Positions 50,991 through 64,000 of a stretch of 64,000 nucleotides of DNA are shown piece after piece. The stretch lies in contig ML986608.1 in the NCBI GenBank assembly GCA_010094045.1, positions 149,775 to 213,774 of the forward strand. The letters run 5' to 3'. The stretch is from Lojkania enalia (Eukaryota; Ascomycota; Dothideomycetes; Pleosporales). The position numbers and the translations under genes are program-made. Below the pieces are notes generated by a model. The model was not told the DNA's origin. It did not search any database and was given only the letters and a program-made list of their open reading frames with translations. How positions within the stretch are numbered: position 1 is the first letter of the stretch; each line of letters starts with the position of its first letter.

Positions 50991-53900
50991 TAAGTATTAT
51001 ATAAAATTTAATATTATTGCTGTATTTAATAAGCTAAAGATTACTAAAAGAGATAAATAGAAGACTATCTTTTATATATATTATAGGCTGTTTAAATACT
51101 TAGTAATACTTTTTAACCTAGCGAATATTTTAAGTATATTCTATTACTTTATAAATAATATACTAAGACTATACTTTAATATATTTTATACTACCTATAT
51201 TAATAATATTCTAATATTTAGTAAGAATCTAAAGGATTATAAGTAGTATATCTAGCTAGTCTTTAAAGCCTTAAGAGTAAATAGTCTACAGCTTAATATA
51301 GATAAGTATAAGTTCTACTAGTTAGAAGTAATCTACCTAGGGTATATAATTACTATAGAAGGGATCTATATAGACTTAAAAAAGGTAGAGATAATTATTA
51401 ACTAAAAATAATCTAAGAATATAAAAGATATTTAAGCTTTTATAAGCTTCGCGAACTTCTACTAATAATTTATTAGTAACTTCTTATAGAAAGTTTCCCT
51501 CTTAGTAGCTCTAACTAAGAAGAACACTTAATTTAACTAGAATAATAGCTGTTAATATTCCTTCGACTACCTAAAGAATACTTTTATCTTTATACTAATT
51601 CTCTAATATTTTAACTTTAAACTACTAATAGTAGTAGAAGCTAACGCATCTAATTTTATAATAGCTGGTATACTATCCTAGAAAGGCGCTAACAGTAAAC
51701 TAAAACCTATTATCTACTTCTCTAAGTATATAAACTCTACTAAAGGTAACTATAAAATATATAATAAAGAGCTACTCGTAATTATCTAATATTTTAAGTA
51801 ATAGAGGCCCGAATTAAAAGGCGTAGTATTTTCTATAGAAGTACTAAATAATTATAAGAACCTATAATACTTTATAATAATAAAGTAGTTAAACTATTAA
51901 TAGGTCTATTAGTTAGAATATCTATTAAGGTTTAACTTTAGTATTATATACTAACCTAGAAAACTTAGAGAGAAGCTTAATATCTTAACTCGAAGGTTAT
52001 AAGACGAGCCTATATAAGAAGAGGCCTGTAGAGGTTATTAATAGATATTACTTCGTCCTCAACTATTCTAATAGATAGAAGTAAGCCGATTAATTATAGA
52101 GATTATTAATGAAGAATACCCGAACGATAATCTAATCTAAGATACCCTAAAGCTACTAAGAAAAAGAGCCTATTAATCTAAATTCTTAACTCTAGCTAAT
52201 TGTAAAGAGTATAATAACCGACTATACTACTAAAATTAACTTATAGTACTAGACTATAATAAGCTAAAGCTTAAGCTACTATAAGTTATTTATAACTCGT
52301 CGTCCGGCAGATACTCTAGTTAAGAAAAGACCTTAAAACTACTCTAGCGCGAGTACTATTAGTTAAGGATATTTAACTTAATACGATAATATATAGACTA
52401 TTATTATATATACTAAAGAAGTAAGACTTTTAAAGAGAAGTATTATAAATTACTAAAACTATTATCTATACCTAAATAAAGGTTTTAAAATATTTCTATA
52501 AATTTTATAACTAATCTATTAGAATTAGAAGATTGTATAAATATTATAGTAGTAGTTAATAGGTTTAATAAGTATAGATACCTAATACTATATATAAGAA
52601 TTAAAACTTCTAATATTATTTAACTATTCTATTATTATATATAGGTTTATTATAGACTACTATATATTATTACGTCTAACTATAGAATATAGTTTATTTC
52701 TACCTTCTACTAAAAGTTCTATAAACAGCTATAAATTAATATATATATATTAACTATCTTCTATTTAAAAACTAATAATTAGATAGAGAATACTAACGTA
52801 GTAATAGAATAAGTTCTCTAAACCTATACCAGCTATAAATAAGATAACTAGGTTAAATAGCTACTAATAATATAGTTTAAAGCGAATAATATAGTGTCTA
52901 AATTAATAAAAGTTTCTCTATTTCTAGTTTACTTTAGCTAGCACCTTTAAATAGGCTTTAAGCCGCTTATAAGGATCTATTAACTACTAAAATAGTTCTT
53001 AATAGTCTAGAAAGCTAATAGACTAGTTAATAAGATAAAGGATATTATAGAGTATATTAGAGAAGAACTTACCTAGATATAAGCGTTCTAATAAGAGTAC
53101 GCTAACTATAAGTACGTACTAGCTTCTAACTACTAAATTAGTAATCTAGTCTAGTTAGACGCTAGAAATATACGTATGTAAAGACTGTTAAAAAAATTTA
53201 ACTAGAAGAATATAAGCCTTTATAAGGTTATTATAAAAGTATTCTTATATACTTATAAACTAAAGCTACCTAAATTAGCTAAAATATATCCTATATTCTA
53301 TATATTACTATTATAGCTTATACCTAAATTGTTTAACTACTTATTTAATTAATAAATATACAACCCTAAATCTATTAAAATTAATAGAGAACTAGAATAT
53401 CTTATTAAGTAAATAGAAGACTTCTACTATAACTAACAGAGACGCTAGTATAAATACCTAGTTAAATAGACTAGCTATTATAATCTAGAATAGTATCCAA
53501 CTAGTAACTTTACTAAAATAACTACTATAGAAGATTACTATACTAGAAACCTAAATAAATAAAACTTAAATATAATATTATATCTAGATTTTTAATTAAG
53601 TACTAGGGTCTAATTTAAGTATATTTCTAGACGCCTATAATTATACTATTCTAATATAATACTAGTAACAATACTACTACTAATTTCTAGTATAGTACTA
53701 CTATATAAACTAAACCGACCTAATTCCTAGTATAATACTACTATTAACTACTAGTTATACCGATATATATATAACTTAACCTAATCTCTAGTATAGTACT
53801 ACTATATAATAATAACTAATTATACTAATATACCTACAACTTTAATTAATACTAGTATTAATAACTACTACTTAATTATAAATACCTAAATATAATATAA

Positions 53901-54475
53901 AGATCTAACTTATAAGAGCTTATAATTAAAAGGAGGATACTATTATAGTAATAGCTATTAGCTACTAGCTAGAATATAACTAACTTGTTATAACTATAAT
54001 AGAGGAAGGTTTTACTAACCTAGCTAGCCTATATAGTAGTAAAGACCTAGCTCTTATAAAAACCTATATAATATAGATATCTCTATTTTTTATATAATAT
54101 TTTAATATTTATATATAATTATAATATCTTATAGTTTAAATTATAGGTTAATAATATAAAGTTATCTAATCTAAGATTAAAATAGCCGAATTGCACCTTA
54201 TAGGGATAGTAGTAATTTGTCTCTCTTTTATTAGCTATCTCTTTTCTAAGAGAACTGAATATACGAACATTTTAGCCCTACTATTCTATCTATTATTACT
54301 ACGCTATAACCTATTATACTAGCCTATTATATTCGAATCGTTCAAACTCTTTAGAGTAGTCTAGTAGTAATTTCTAATACTATAAATACGTCTCCTACCC
54401 CTCTTAGCCTAATAGCCGGTTTAACCGGGCGTATAAGAACTCTAATATCTAATAATAGGTAAGATGCTAACCTTA

Positions 54476-56327
54476 ATATAATCTACCACCAAGCGGTTAA
54501 AACTATCGAGCGGTTAGTAACCTACCTAATTTTAATTTTAAAGTAGGATATCTCTACAGTTATTAAAATAATTAATTATATAGTAATATTTATATAATTC
54601 TTACTATTTAGTATTTCGATTAGAACTATTTTATACGTTTTAATACGATAGTCTAACTTCTAACAGCGCCCGCAGCGTCTTAGTTAGTATAGTTAACTAT
54701 AACTATTTAGGCCTTTTTATTCTATTTAACAGCTTTCTTATTATTGCTTTACTAATTACAGTCTATCTAATATAGAGATAGTACTTACGCTCTTAATTAC
54801 CTTATATTTATACTCCTTACACTTTATAAGTATTATATTTGCCGCCCGGAGATCTCTATTCTCTATCTCTAAAAACGACTGCCTATACGCTATAGATATA
54901 ATACCCTTTATAAGACTTGTAAGACCCTCGAGTATTAACGTTAGTAAGCTATTTTAATATCGTTCTACGCGCTGTTATATATATTATATCTAGTACTCTA
55001 CCTTTAAACGATTATATAGTATTTATAACTACTATTTAGTAGGTTCTAGAAGCGGCGGTATTAGGGTTTATAAAGCTTAGATATTAAGCTTTAAAATAAT
55101 ATAATCTGGATTAAATAGGACTAATCTAGACCCTTTAAAGCCTCTAGCTATATTTTTATTAGTAATAGCATTATTAAAGGCCGCTTTAAATATAGGTAGG
55201 AAGTCTTCTTTAGTTATATAGTTAATACGGCACCGAATTAAGCTTTTAATCTCCTTGCTATATATACGCTTTAATAGACTAAAACAGCCTATATTAAGTA
55301 GCTATAGAAGATAAGATAAGTGTAGAGGTATATAAAGTATAATAATATTACGTTCTTTGCAATAATTACAAAATTCGATAGAATTATAGCTATTATAGCC
55401 GTCTATAATAAGTAGTTGGTAGGCGCTAGTAGTACTAGCTTTAGTATATTTGTCAAAGTGCTTAAGCTACTTAAACCCGTATTTAATAGACGTCCAGCCC
55501 TTCTTACTAATAGATAAAACCTACTAAGGCTTATCTATAATTAACTAGTACTAGGTATTATATTATTACGCGCTCTTAAGAATAATAAATAGTAGAACCG
55601 GCCAGCTACGTGTATTTACTACTATAATTACTATTACCTACTTAGTATTACTAGGCTGGATAGATTTAGGTATTTGTCGCCTTTTAGTACTAGTAATAAC
55701 TATTCTTAGGCTAATTTTACCTATTTAGAAGCCGGTCTCGTCGAAATTATATATATCTTTATTAAGAATACTATATTTAGCCTTAGTATTATATATAAGG
55801 CGGAACTAGCCTTAAATAATCTTAGAATCTTCGTTTAGAGCTCTTTAGTAGTTATATTATCGATTAACGCGTAATTTAAGCTCTAGAACGTATAAGATAA
55901 AACGATTAGACTAATTTTTGCTAACAGGTTGCTAACCGCGATTAAAAAGTAGTTTATTAGCTATATCTCGCAATATGTTAAGATTAAGCTAAAACCCACG
56001 CGTATCTATATTAAGTATATGGTCTATAATCGACCTCTCCTCCAGCTCTGTAAGATTCTTCGAATTGGGGGTATAATTAGCCCTATAAGGTCTCCTATTA
56101 CGGCGCTCTTTTAGGGTGGTATAGCTGACTTTAAACGCCTACGCTACAGCTAGATTTAACTTAAATTAACTTTATTTAAAAGCTTTATTTACTATAGTTA
56201 TATCGGCTTTAAATAAACGTATTCTATTATATAGTTGTAAAGATATTACGAAAATTAATAGGGTGGTGGAGATTTTGGTAGATTACTAACCGCTCGGTGG
56301 TTTTAACCGCTCGGTAGTAGATTACAT
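54476..56327 (-). mobile_element. Fot1/pogo-type DNA transposon D3, full length, relatively well preserved
   Basis: The element is 1852 bp, with TA at 54474-54475 and 56328-56329. Its inverted repeats of about 51 bp begin ATRTAATCTAC and each holds two direct CGAGCGGTTA blocks 20 bp apart, candidates for double transposase binding sites. On the minus strand one reads IIDGYNSYNSIEFCNYCKER, NIIILYIPLHLSYLL, then IGCFSLLKRIYSKEIKSLIR, then INYITKEDFLPIFKAAFNNA and GFKGSRLVLFNPDYII, with few stops. It inserted just inside the 5' LTR of H. Confidence 0.92.
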
Positions 56328-59300
56328 TAGAGCTAGTAAGAGACTTATTTAGCTAGAAGAGTAGACTAGAGTGAATATTCGTCGAATATCTAAAGAATTG
56401 TAGAGTTGCAGTACTATCTAGCGCTTTCTAGCCTAGAGTAGTATAGAGTAGGACGCAGATACTGAAGACTTAGAAAGACTATAATAATAGATATAAGGCG
56501 AACGAAATTAGAAGGATTTTAAACAGCTATAGGAGATAAAATAATAATATAAAGTAGGCGACATCTCTATAATCGATTTAGCTATTATTATATTAGAGGG
56601 AGTATAGCTGCTATAAACTACCTCTATTTAAATTAACCTTCTTTACCCCGAACCTCCTTATACCTATAAGAAGAAGGATTGTATAGATTATAACTAATAG
56701 GTCTAAAACTGTAAAAAGTATTTTATTTAGTTACTAGTAGACTTTTAGATAGAAAGGTAAAAAGTTACTTTTACTTTTAGGTATATTTTAGAGTCTTTAA
56801 AGACTTTATAAGAGATATATAAAACTATAGAGCGCTAAAAGAGTATATATTAGATCTTTATATAAAATATCCTAAAAGTAAAGATGTTAAACGTATTAGA
56901 AACTCTATTAGAATAAAAGTAAGAAGCTTTTAATACCTTAAAAAGGTATAGATAAAGAATAGGCCAGTCTCTAACTAACTTATTAAATTATATAAGACTT
57001 CTATAAGAAGAAGTCGGAGAAATAAATAAAGACTATATAGTAAATAAGTTTATTTTAGCCTTATCTAAACTAATAAAAAGAGATTTAAATCTCCTCTTAA
57101 GATTGTAGCTTTAGATACTACTAGAGGTAGAAGAATATATAAATATAGTCTTCAGGCGTTACTAAAAGCTTTATAAGGGGTAAAAGAGGCGTAATATAGG
57201 CAATTATAAGAGGCGAGGGTCTGATACTTTAGGTGAGAGTAATAGTACTCTAAAGAAGGCTAGAAAGAGCTAGAAACTCCTAAAGAGGTCTAGAAAAGGT
57301 AATACCCGTTTAAAGCGGCCTCCTATTATATATTAGATATATAGAGAAGAGGGCTATAAGTCTTCTAACTATCTCTAGAAGAAAGAGAAGTCTAAAAGAG
57401 CTTCTAAATAGAAGTCAGGAAAAGGTAAGGGTTAGAAGAACTAAACTCCTTTCTTCTAGCCTATATTAAACTCTTTAAAAAGAGTAGGAAGCTAGAAAAA
57501 TTATATAAATTACTTTTTTAAACTTCTATAAAGTTGTTTATAGTTAAGATAGTAGTAGAGGGTTTAGCTAAAAATAATTGTTTAATCGACCCGGGTACAT
57601 AATTAAATCTCTTTAATACTATATTTGTAAAGTAGTATAATTTAAAAATTAATCTACTACTAAAGTTAATAGTAGAAGCTATAAACGATTCTAAAATCCT
57701 AATATATAGGACTACTATTATAAAAGTCGCTGTTAGAGATTTATATAGTAAGGTTTAAGTCTATAAAATACTATTTATAATATTAGACCTTAAAGAGTAT
57801 AAGGTTTACCTTAGATTACTCTAGATATAGGATTATAATCCGAAATTAAACTTTCTTAATAAAAGGATACTCTTTAGGGGGGTAAAGGCTATAAGCTTAC
57901 CCCGGTTCTATAAGATAGTATTAGAGGATATAGAAGAGTTTGCGGAGACTATTATAGGTAGTAAAATAGACGTTTATATATACCTAGTTAATTTAGTAGC
58001 TATAGTAGATGAAATTAGCGCTAGAATAGGCTAATTGCGGCTAGAGTATACCAATTTTAAGGATGTATTTAATAAAAAGCAATCCTTAGTACTTGTAGAG
58101 TATAGGCCTTAAGATTTAGCTATAAACCTGCTAGAAGAGACTAGTCTTCTATATTAACCGCTGTATAATTTATCTTCGGTTAAGCTTTAGTATCTCTAGA
58201 AGTATCTAGATAAGTACTTATAACGTAGATAGATTAGGAGATCCCGATCGCCTATTAGCATACTAATCCTCTTTATAAAAAAGAAGGATAATATTTTAAA
58301 ACTTTATATAGATTATAAAAGCTTAAATAAGATTACTATACGTAATTAATATCTTCTTCCCCTGATTTTAGAGTCGCTAGAGCGTCTAGCGTAAGCTAAA
58401 TACTATACTAAGCTTAATATTAGAGAAGCTTACTATAGAATTAAGATAAAGAAAGGAAATAAATAGAAGACCGTATTTTATACTAGATACGGTTCTTTTA
58501 AATATACTATTATACCGTTTAGCCTAATAAATATACTAGCCTAATTTTAAACGTATATTAACTAGACGCTTACTAGCCTTATTAATATAATATATATTAT
58601 ATACTTAGATAATATCTTAATCTTCTCTAATATAGAAGAGAAATATATTAAATATATTAAGAAAGTACTTTAGAGACTATATAAGGCTAAGCTCTTCGTA
58701 AAACTTAGTAAGTACGACTTCTATACTAGAGAAATAAACTATCTAGGGTTTATTATTTACCCTAAAGATATTAAATTTAACTATTCCTAGTTAAAAACTA
58801 TCTAGAATTAGCTAGTTCTATAAATTATATAAGATATACGGATCTTTATTAGATTTATAAACTACTACTATAAGTTTATTACAGAATTCTTAAGGATTAC
58901 CTTACCTTTAATAAGATTAACCTAAAAGGGGCTAAAGGCTGCTAAAGAAGACTATACCTAGAGAAGAGAAGAAAGTTAAGAGCTAAATATTAGTTAGAAA
59001 AGACTAGAAGCCTTCTAATAATTAAAGAAAGCCTTTTTAAACGTTTCTATCCTAGCTTATTATAAGCTAACTCGGCCTATAAGGGTTAAGATTAATACTT
59101 CTAGGGGCGCTATTTTAGGAATTCTTAGCCAGCTTATAGAAGAGTAAGTAGGTAAGATAATATAGTAACCTATTAATTTCTTTTTAAGAAAGCTTAGTGT
59201 AATAGAGTACAACTATAATATATATAACTAGGAACTGCTTATAATAGTAGAAAGCTTAGAGTACTAGTATTAGTACTTGTAAGAAGTTACGTTCGACCTT

Positions 59301-61904
59301 TATATAGACTATAATAACCTTCGTTAGTTTATAGAAACGAAGACTTTAGTCTATTAATATATACGATTATATTTTAAGCTTACTAAGTACGATTATAATC
59401 TTATTTACTAGCCTAGTAAATTTAACCTAGCTAACGGACTATTATATTAACTAGACTATATAAAAGAAGCGTAGGTACCTTTAAAGAAGTCTAATATAGG
59501 ATATATTAAACCTATACGCGCTAAGATTAGTCTAAAAAGGGTAGAAAGAACCGATTTAGACTAGAATAATAGTACTAAGATCCTTAAGGTCTTAGTAGTA
59601 GTAACCCGCGTATAGACTACTTAGAAAGGTTTTTCTCCTATCTAAGAAGTAGAAGAGACCCCTTCCTTAGACTAAGAATACTATAACGGTCCGGAGTAGG
59701 CTAAAGAAGATAATAAAGGGAAGATAGAGCTGATAATACTCTAAAAGAAGTAAAACACCCTTAATTAGATATATAACTATTATATAGCAGGTTATAGAAG
59801 ATAGATAAAGATATATAAGAGAGTATTGTATTAATTTTAGTAGAAAGGTATAAAGAATAATATTAAGGCCTACTATCGGGATTATTTAAGGTATAGAAGG
59901 GTAAAAGCTCCTAGGTATAAGCCTTATAGCCTATTACAACTATTACCCGTACTAAGTAGACTATAGAAGTAAGTTATATTCGATTTTATTATAGAACTCC
60001 CTCTAAGTCTATTCCTTAGTTAAGTATATAACTTAATTATAGTTGTTGTCGACTAGTTAACTAAAATAGCCTATTATATCCCTACTATCTCTATCTAGAC
60101 TATAGAAGATCTAATATAGATCTAGATACGCGATATTATCTAACTATATAATATTTTAGAGTTAGTAATATCTAACTATAGTATTTTAATAAAGTTAAAA
60201 TCTTAAAAGACCTTTTACTATTATTTAGTATCTTAGTAAGGTTTTAGTTTAACCTATTACCTAGAGACTAATAGACTAATAGAAAGATAAAACTAGATAC
60301 TTAAGTAGTATTTATATTATTTCTACTACTTAGAGTAAGATAATTAGGTAGTTTAACTATCTATAGTAGAGTTTACGTATAATAATAGTACTTATATAAC
60401 TACTACTATCTTACCTTTTCGCGCTTATTATAGTATAGACTCTTAAGGACTTAATTAACCAGGCGAGCCTTTAGGAGAGGGAGAAGCTCCTTTAGTAAGA
60501 GGTATAGTAGCTAAAGTACTAGTATTATAAAGTAAATATAAAGTAAAGATTAGTACTATAGTAGCTTATTAAAAGAAATACGTAGATAAGAAGAGAATAT
60601 ACTAATCTCTAGTAGTAGGAAATAAGGTGCTGGTATTAAATCGATATATTAAGTTAATCCGTCCTAAGAAGAAATTAGATTAGAAGTATTTTAGACCTAG
60701 TATAGTAATAAAGGTTAGAACGCCTATAATCTACTAGATTAATCTTCTAGAGTTAGATAGTATCTATCTAGTATTTTATATATCTTTACTAGAGTTATAT
60801 AACCTAAAAAGGCCTATTTAGAGCTTAGATAGCCTAATATAAGATACTTTATACTAATTTAAGAATTATATATATAAAATTAATTATATTATTAAATAAA
60901 AGTAAAACTCTATTAGAGTATAAGAATATTTAGTTAAATAGAAGAATTACCTAGACTTTAAGAATAGTTAGAATCTAAGAGTAAATATTAGTACTAATAC
61001 TCTACAAGTATTCTAGAAAAAGAAGGGTATTAAACTAAAGAGATTAAGTAAATCTATTAAAAACTGTAGACGCTCTTTAAAAAAGAAGAAGGATAGCTAA
61101 ATTATTCTAGAGTATAACCTTTATATAAACTTTCTAGTTAATATAGCTACCTTTATCTAGTTTTTCTTAAATTAAGGTTTTTTATAGGTGTTCAATAGTA
61201 TTATTACTAGACTAAAGTTATATAAATAAGGTTTAAGAATAAGTACTTATAAAGTTAGCCTTATATATTAATATAGGTTCTTTAGTAATTGTAAGAAGTA
61301 GTAATTCCTACTATTAATACTAGAAGGACTATATTATAGTATATTATAGACTAGAATAGTATATAGAAGGCGGAAATATTATATTATTCTAAATATAGTG
61401 CTAACTTAGGCTATAAGATATTTAACTAGAGTGTTATATCTATAGAAACGCCGGAGAACCTATTAATATCTAAAAAAACTACTATCTACTAATATTTATA
61501 CCTTACTACAATCTTTTCCCCTACTATAACTTAGTTAAGCCTTTTTAATAGGGCGAATAGGCTAAAAATGTTAGTATAGAATAATATAGTATAATATAGT
61601 CTAGATTAACTTATAGAAGACTTTATTTCCTTTACTTTAGTATATTTATTATTATCTATATTAAGAAGATTCTCCTTAGCCTTACACTTGCGCGTTATAC
61701 TAATCTTAGTATAGTTCTAGCTAGTAAGTTTAATTCTAGATAAAGTTTTCCTATCCTTACTATTATAGGCGAATAGGAAGTTAGAATCTTTCTTACCGAG
61801 TTTAAATATTACTATTAGTACTAGAATATATAAAAAAGGGCTAGAATATATATCTAAATCTACTTAACTACTATTTAGATAGTATCTTAGACCCTTTAAA
61901 CTAG

Positions 61905-62340
61905 TTAAGTCTTATTACTACTAATATAGGCGGTAATAAGAGCTTTAATAGCTTAATCGACCTTTATAATATACTCTAGTATAGATAAGTCTAACTATAG
62001 GTACGTTAACTATAAGAAGGTTAGAGTATACTATATTAGCCTAGAATATACTTTAAAACAATCTTTATTATTCTTTTTAAGATAGTAGAAATAGATATTA
62101 TATTAAATATCTTTGTAGAAATATTCTACTATAAGTAGGTCTAAAGAAGCGAATTTACAGTTACTATCTACTTTATATAACTTATCGCGAGCTAGACGCC
62201 TTAAATAGTAGAAATAGCAGATAGTATAGAGCTTCTTACCCTTAACCTTCTTAATATAGCGCTTCTAGACTAGAGTAAATACTATATTATATACTATAAA
62301 CCTATTAGGCGTAAATTAGCTGTTTATAGACTAGAAAGGC
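61905..62340 (-). pseudogene. Antisense ORF ghost between pol and 3' LTR of gypsy H
   Basis: A minus-strand frame of about 145 codons has about eight stops, all TAA/TAG. It reads INS.FTPNRFIVYNIVF, RYIKKVKGKKLYTICYFYYL, RRLARDKLYKVDSNCKFASL, DLLIVEYFYKDI, then KKNNKDCFKVYSRL and ILEYIIKVD.AIKALITAYI. Several Cys are present (C..Y and SNCK), but no zinc-finger family can be claimed. Its position and strand parallel the antisense frames of A/B and G. Confidence 0.5.
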
Positions 62341-63052
62341 GCTAAGAAGAGCATAAGATAGATGTATATAGAAGAGTATAGCGAGAATAGAAAAATAGGC
62401 GATAGGCGGCGCGGGTAGTAAGTATACGTATCTACTAGCCCTTATTAGCTATAAAGTACTCTATTATATTCTATATAGAGCTATAACAACTATACTAAAT
62501 ATATAGCTAAAGACTAAGAGAATTATACTTATTAAAGTAGTTGAGGAAGTATAAGAATTAAAGAAGTAAAATAGGCGGGGGGAGTAGTATTTTTATAATT
62601 AGCGTTTACTCTACTAGCGCTATTTACTTATACCGCTCTAGGTAGTAAGTAATAAAGATTTTCTAAGGGTTAATCTTACTAGGTAAAGATAAAAGTAGTA
62701 GTAATAATATACTACTTAACCTAGAAGGAACTTTAGATTATATAATAGTATCTATTTTAGGGTAGCTCTACTAGTCTATTCTAGTAATATTTGCCCTCTA
62801 TAAGCTGTTATAATAACAGCCTTCTAAGAAGAGAAATAATATAATATCTTATAGTTTTAAGTTATAGGTTAATAATATAAAGTTACCTAATCTAGGGTTA
62901 AAATAGCTAAATCGCACCCTATAGGAATAGTAGTAATTTGTTTCTCTTTTATTAGCTATCTCTTTTCTAAGAGAACTGAATATACGAATATTTTAGCTCT
63001 ACTACTCTATCTATTATTACTACGCTGTAACCTATTATACTAGCCTATTATA

Positions 63053-63118
63053 TTAATATATAGTAATAGAGTTAACTATTTAAAGTATAATTAACTAACT
63101 ATATATAAGCGTCTATAA
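63053..63118 (+). repeat. Fragment of C-element leader on the far side of H
   Basis: TATATAGTAATAGAGTTAAC and onward matches 45838-45905, the sequence that follows the 5' LTR of C. Together with the C LTR ending at 54117, it shows that H split an LTR-leader junction of a second C copy arranged in tandem. Confidence 0.75.
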
Positions 63119-63839
63119 TATAACTAAAGAATAAATAATAGTATAATATATTCTTAACCTTAATTTACGAGGATTTATACTCTAGTTATATAAGGTAGTA
63201 GATATAGTAAATAAACTATTAAATATATATAGTAAAATATCTATAGAAAAGAATTAGTTTAAACGATTTATATTACGCGTATAAATAAGTTTAAAATAGC
63301 TTTTAATTAAGTAAAGAATTGCTAAAGAATAAAATAAGAGAATTTAAAAGTTATTAATATATAATTTAAGTTTATATAAAATATAATTGTAAAATATAGT
63401 ATATATAATAATAATATCTATAACTTTAATAAGATAGGCTTTTAGATAGGTATTATTTGTACTATAAAGGTTATTATAGGTTTAGAATATTATATAAAGC
63501 CTACTCTTATATAGCTAGATAATTATAAGTAGGTTATAGTTATCTAGAATATCTATACTACTATATATATAACTCTACTATTTATTATCTATAAAAGACG
63601 TATCTATATCTTTATATAATATAAAGAAGTAGATATACTATATAATTAGAAGATTTTAGTTTCTAAAAATAGCTAGATAAATAATATATTTAGTTTTAAG
63701 TAGTTAAATAACTTTAATAAGTATATAAAAATGTATTATATAGTATTATATAAGCTACTTATTTTAGACGGTTATAAAAGCTACTTTAACTAGAAATTTA
63801 ACAATTACTACCTTATATAAAAGATTCTAATACTTTATA
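63119..63839 (+). mobile_element. Fot1/pogo-type F4, N-terminal half of transposase
   Basis: It matches the reverse complement of F2 from the helix-turn-helix region onward (shared GAATTAGTTTAAACGATTTAT) through the DDE start, up to AAAGATTCTAATACTTTA, where F3 is inserted at TA (63838-63839). The 5' inverted repeat is missing. Confidence 0.75.
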
Positions 63840-64000
63840 ATATATTCCACCGACGAAGCAGCTAAACTATTAAAGCGGCCACTTTTTCTTAGCGCAACAA
63901 ACATTATATACGAAAATTTAATTTACTTAATACTAATAAGAGATTCTATATATAATATACTTTTATCTAATTTAGAATTTTCTCTACTATCCTTTTAGTA
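63840..64000 (-). mobile_element. Fot1/pogo-type F3, terminal part, cut by window end
   Basis: It starts with the F-family inverted repeat (ATTCCACCGACGAAGCAGC, then AAACTATTAAAGCGGCC) and follows the left end of F2. The transposase would be on the minus strand outside the window. It is nested in F4. Confidence 0.8.

Larger units (their letters stand above)
45666..54117 (+). mobile_element. Ty3/gypsy LTR retrotransposon C, with nested insertions
   Basis: LTRs of 172 bp lie at 45666-45837 and 53946-54117 (TAGTAAYAGCT...TTTATATATA). A polypurine tract AAAAGGAGGATA precedes the 3' one. Gag is at about 46190-46900 (LYFIRKLYYKLEGNAN), and the RT is split by D2 (YRALNTIIIKNRYPILL before it; WKTIFYIYYRLFKYLVILF and YINNILIFSKN after it). 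RNase H is near 51560-51990, and the integrase is near 52490-52960 (NFITNLLELEDCINIIVVV). Insertions are a tRNA-like repeat (47697-48432) and pogo element D2 (49119-50990). No matching target duplication is seen, which fits with tandem or recombined ends. Confidence 0.85.
54120..63052 (+). mobile_element. Ty3/gypsy LTR retrotransposon H, with pogo D3 nested near its 5' end
   Basis: LTRs of 212-213 bp lie at 54120-54331 and 62840-63052 (TATAATATCT...CTATTATA). A polypurine tract AAGAAGAGAAATAA precedes the right one, and flanks ATAAT/TTAAT form a near-perfect duplication. Gag is at about 56700-57450. The RT is at about 58250-58640 (LYIDYKSLNKITIRN ... YIIYLDNILIFS). The integrase is at about 59830-60420 (YYRDYLRYRRVKAPRYKPY, IFDFIIELPLSLFLS, LIIVVVD.LTKIAYYIP). 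An integrase tail lies near 60650-60800. About 2 kb follows before the 3' LTR, with an antisense ghost frame. It is inserted at the LTR/leader junction of a C element. Confidence 0.88.

Overview
This window looks like nuclear DNA of a filamentous ascomycete (Pezizomycotina). Two spliced genes with short introns (46-57 nt) and canonical GT-AG sites sit in a compositionally normal island of about 6.8 kb (about 17.7-24.5 kb). On both sides lies AT-rich DNA built almost entirely of dead transposons. That DNA is dominated by TpA, and its old reading frames are broken by TAA/TAG where CAA/CAG is expected. This is the signature of repeat-induced point mutation (RIP). Apart from one small GC-richer pocket at 47.7-48.4 kb, it carries no open frame above about 60 codons.

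Left block (1-17.7 kb): a nest of transposons. The host is a decayed Ty3/gypsy 3' end (family A'). Into it, directly or one inside another, went a non-autonomous pogo-like element (E'), Fot1/pogo elements F1 and F2, gypsy element G1 (end of family Y), a complete 7.47-kb gypsy element A with 540-bp LTRs and AAGAG target duplication, and a 364-bp solo LTR with GCTAG duplication. The host LTR ends at 17722, exactly where normal base composition starts.

Gene island: (i) a RIP-eroded hypothetical reading frame (17.76-18.33 kb) and a doubtful 83-codon frame. (ii) SKT5/CHS4-type activator of chitin synthase (minus strand, three exons), with Sel1 repeats and a C-terminal CAAX box (CVVM) that is completed only by a 12-nt last exon. 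(iii) ASF1 histone H3-H4 chaperone (minus strand, four exons) with a long acidic tail.

Right block (24.5-64 kb): Fot1/pogo elements D1 (+), D2 (-) and D3 (-); a deletion derivative E with a 17-bp minisatellite in its terminal repeat; a tandem pair of hAT-type units, the first split by complete gypsy element B (same family as A); an unassigned stretch with a 558-N gap; a truncated copy of gypsy G; gypsy C (172-bp LTRs) containing D2 and a tRNA-like SINE or short-LTR repeat; gypsy H (212-bp LTRs) containing D3 and itself inserted at the LTR/leader junction of C; and two more F copies at the right edge.

The most unusual signal is that gypsy families A/B, G and H each carry the ghost of an antisense reading frame between pol and the 3' LTR. 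In two of them it is rich in coiled-coil-like sequence. All coordinates of degraded elements come from reading repeats against each other by eye. Those given with target duplications are exact to a base or two, the others are approximate.
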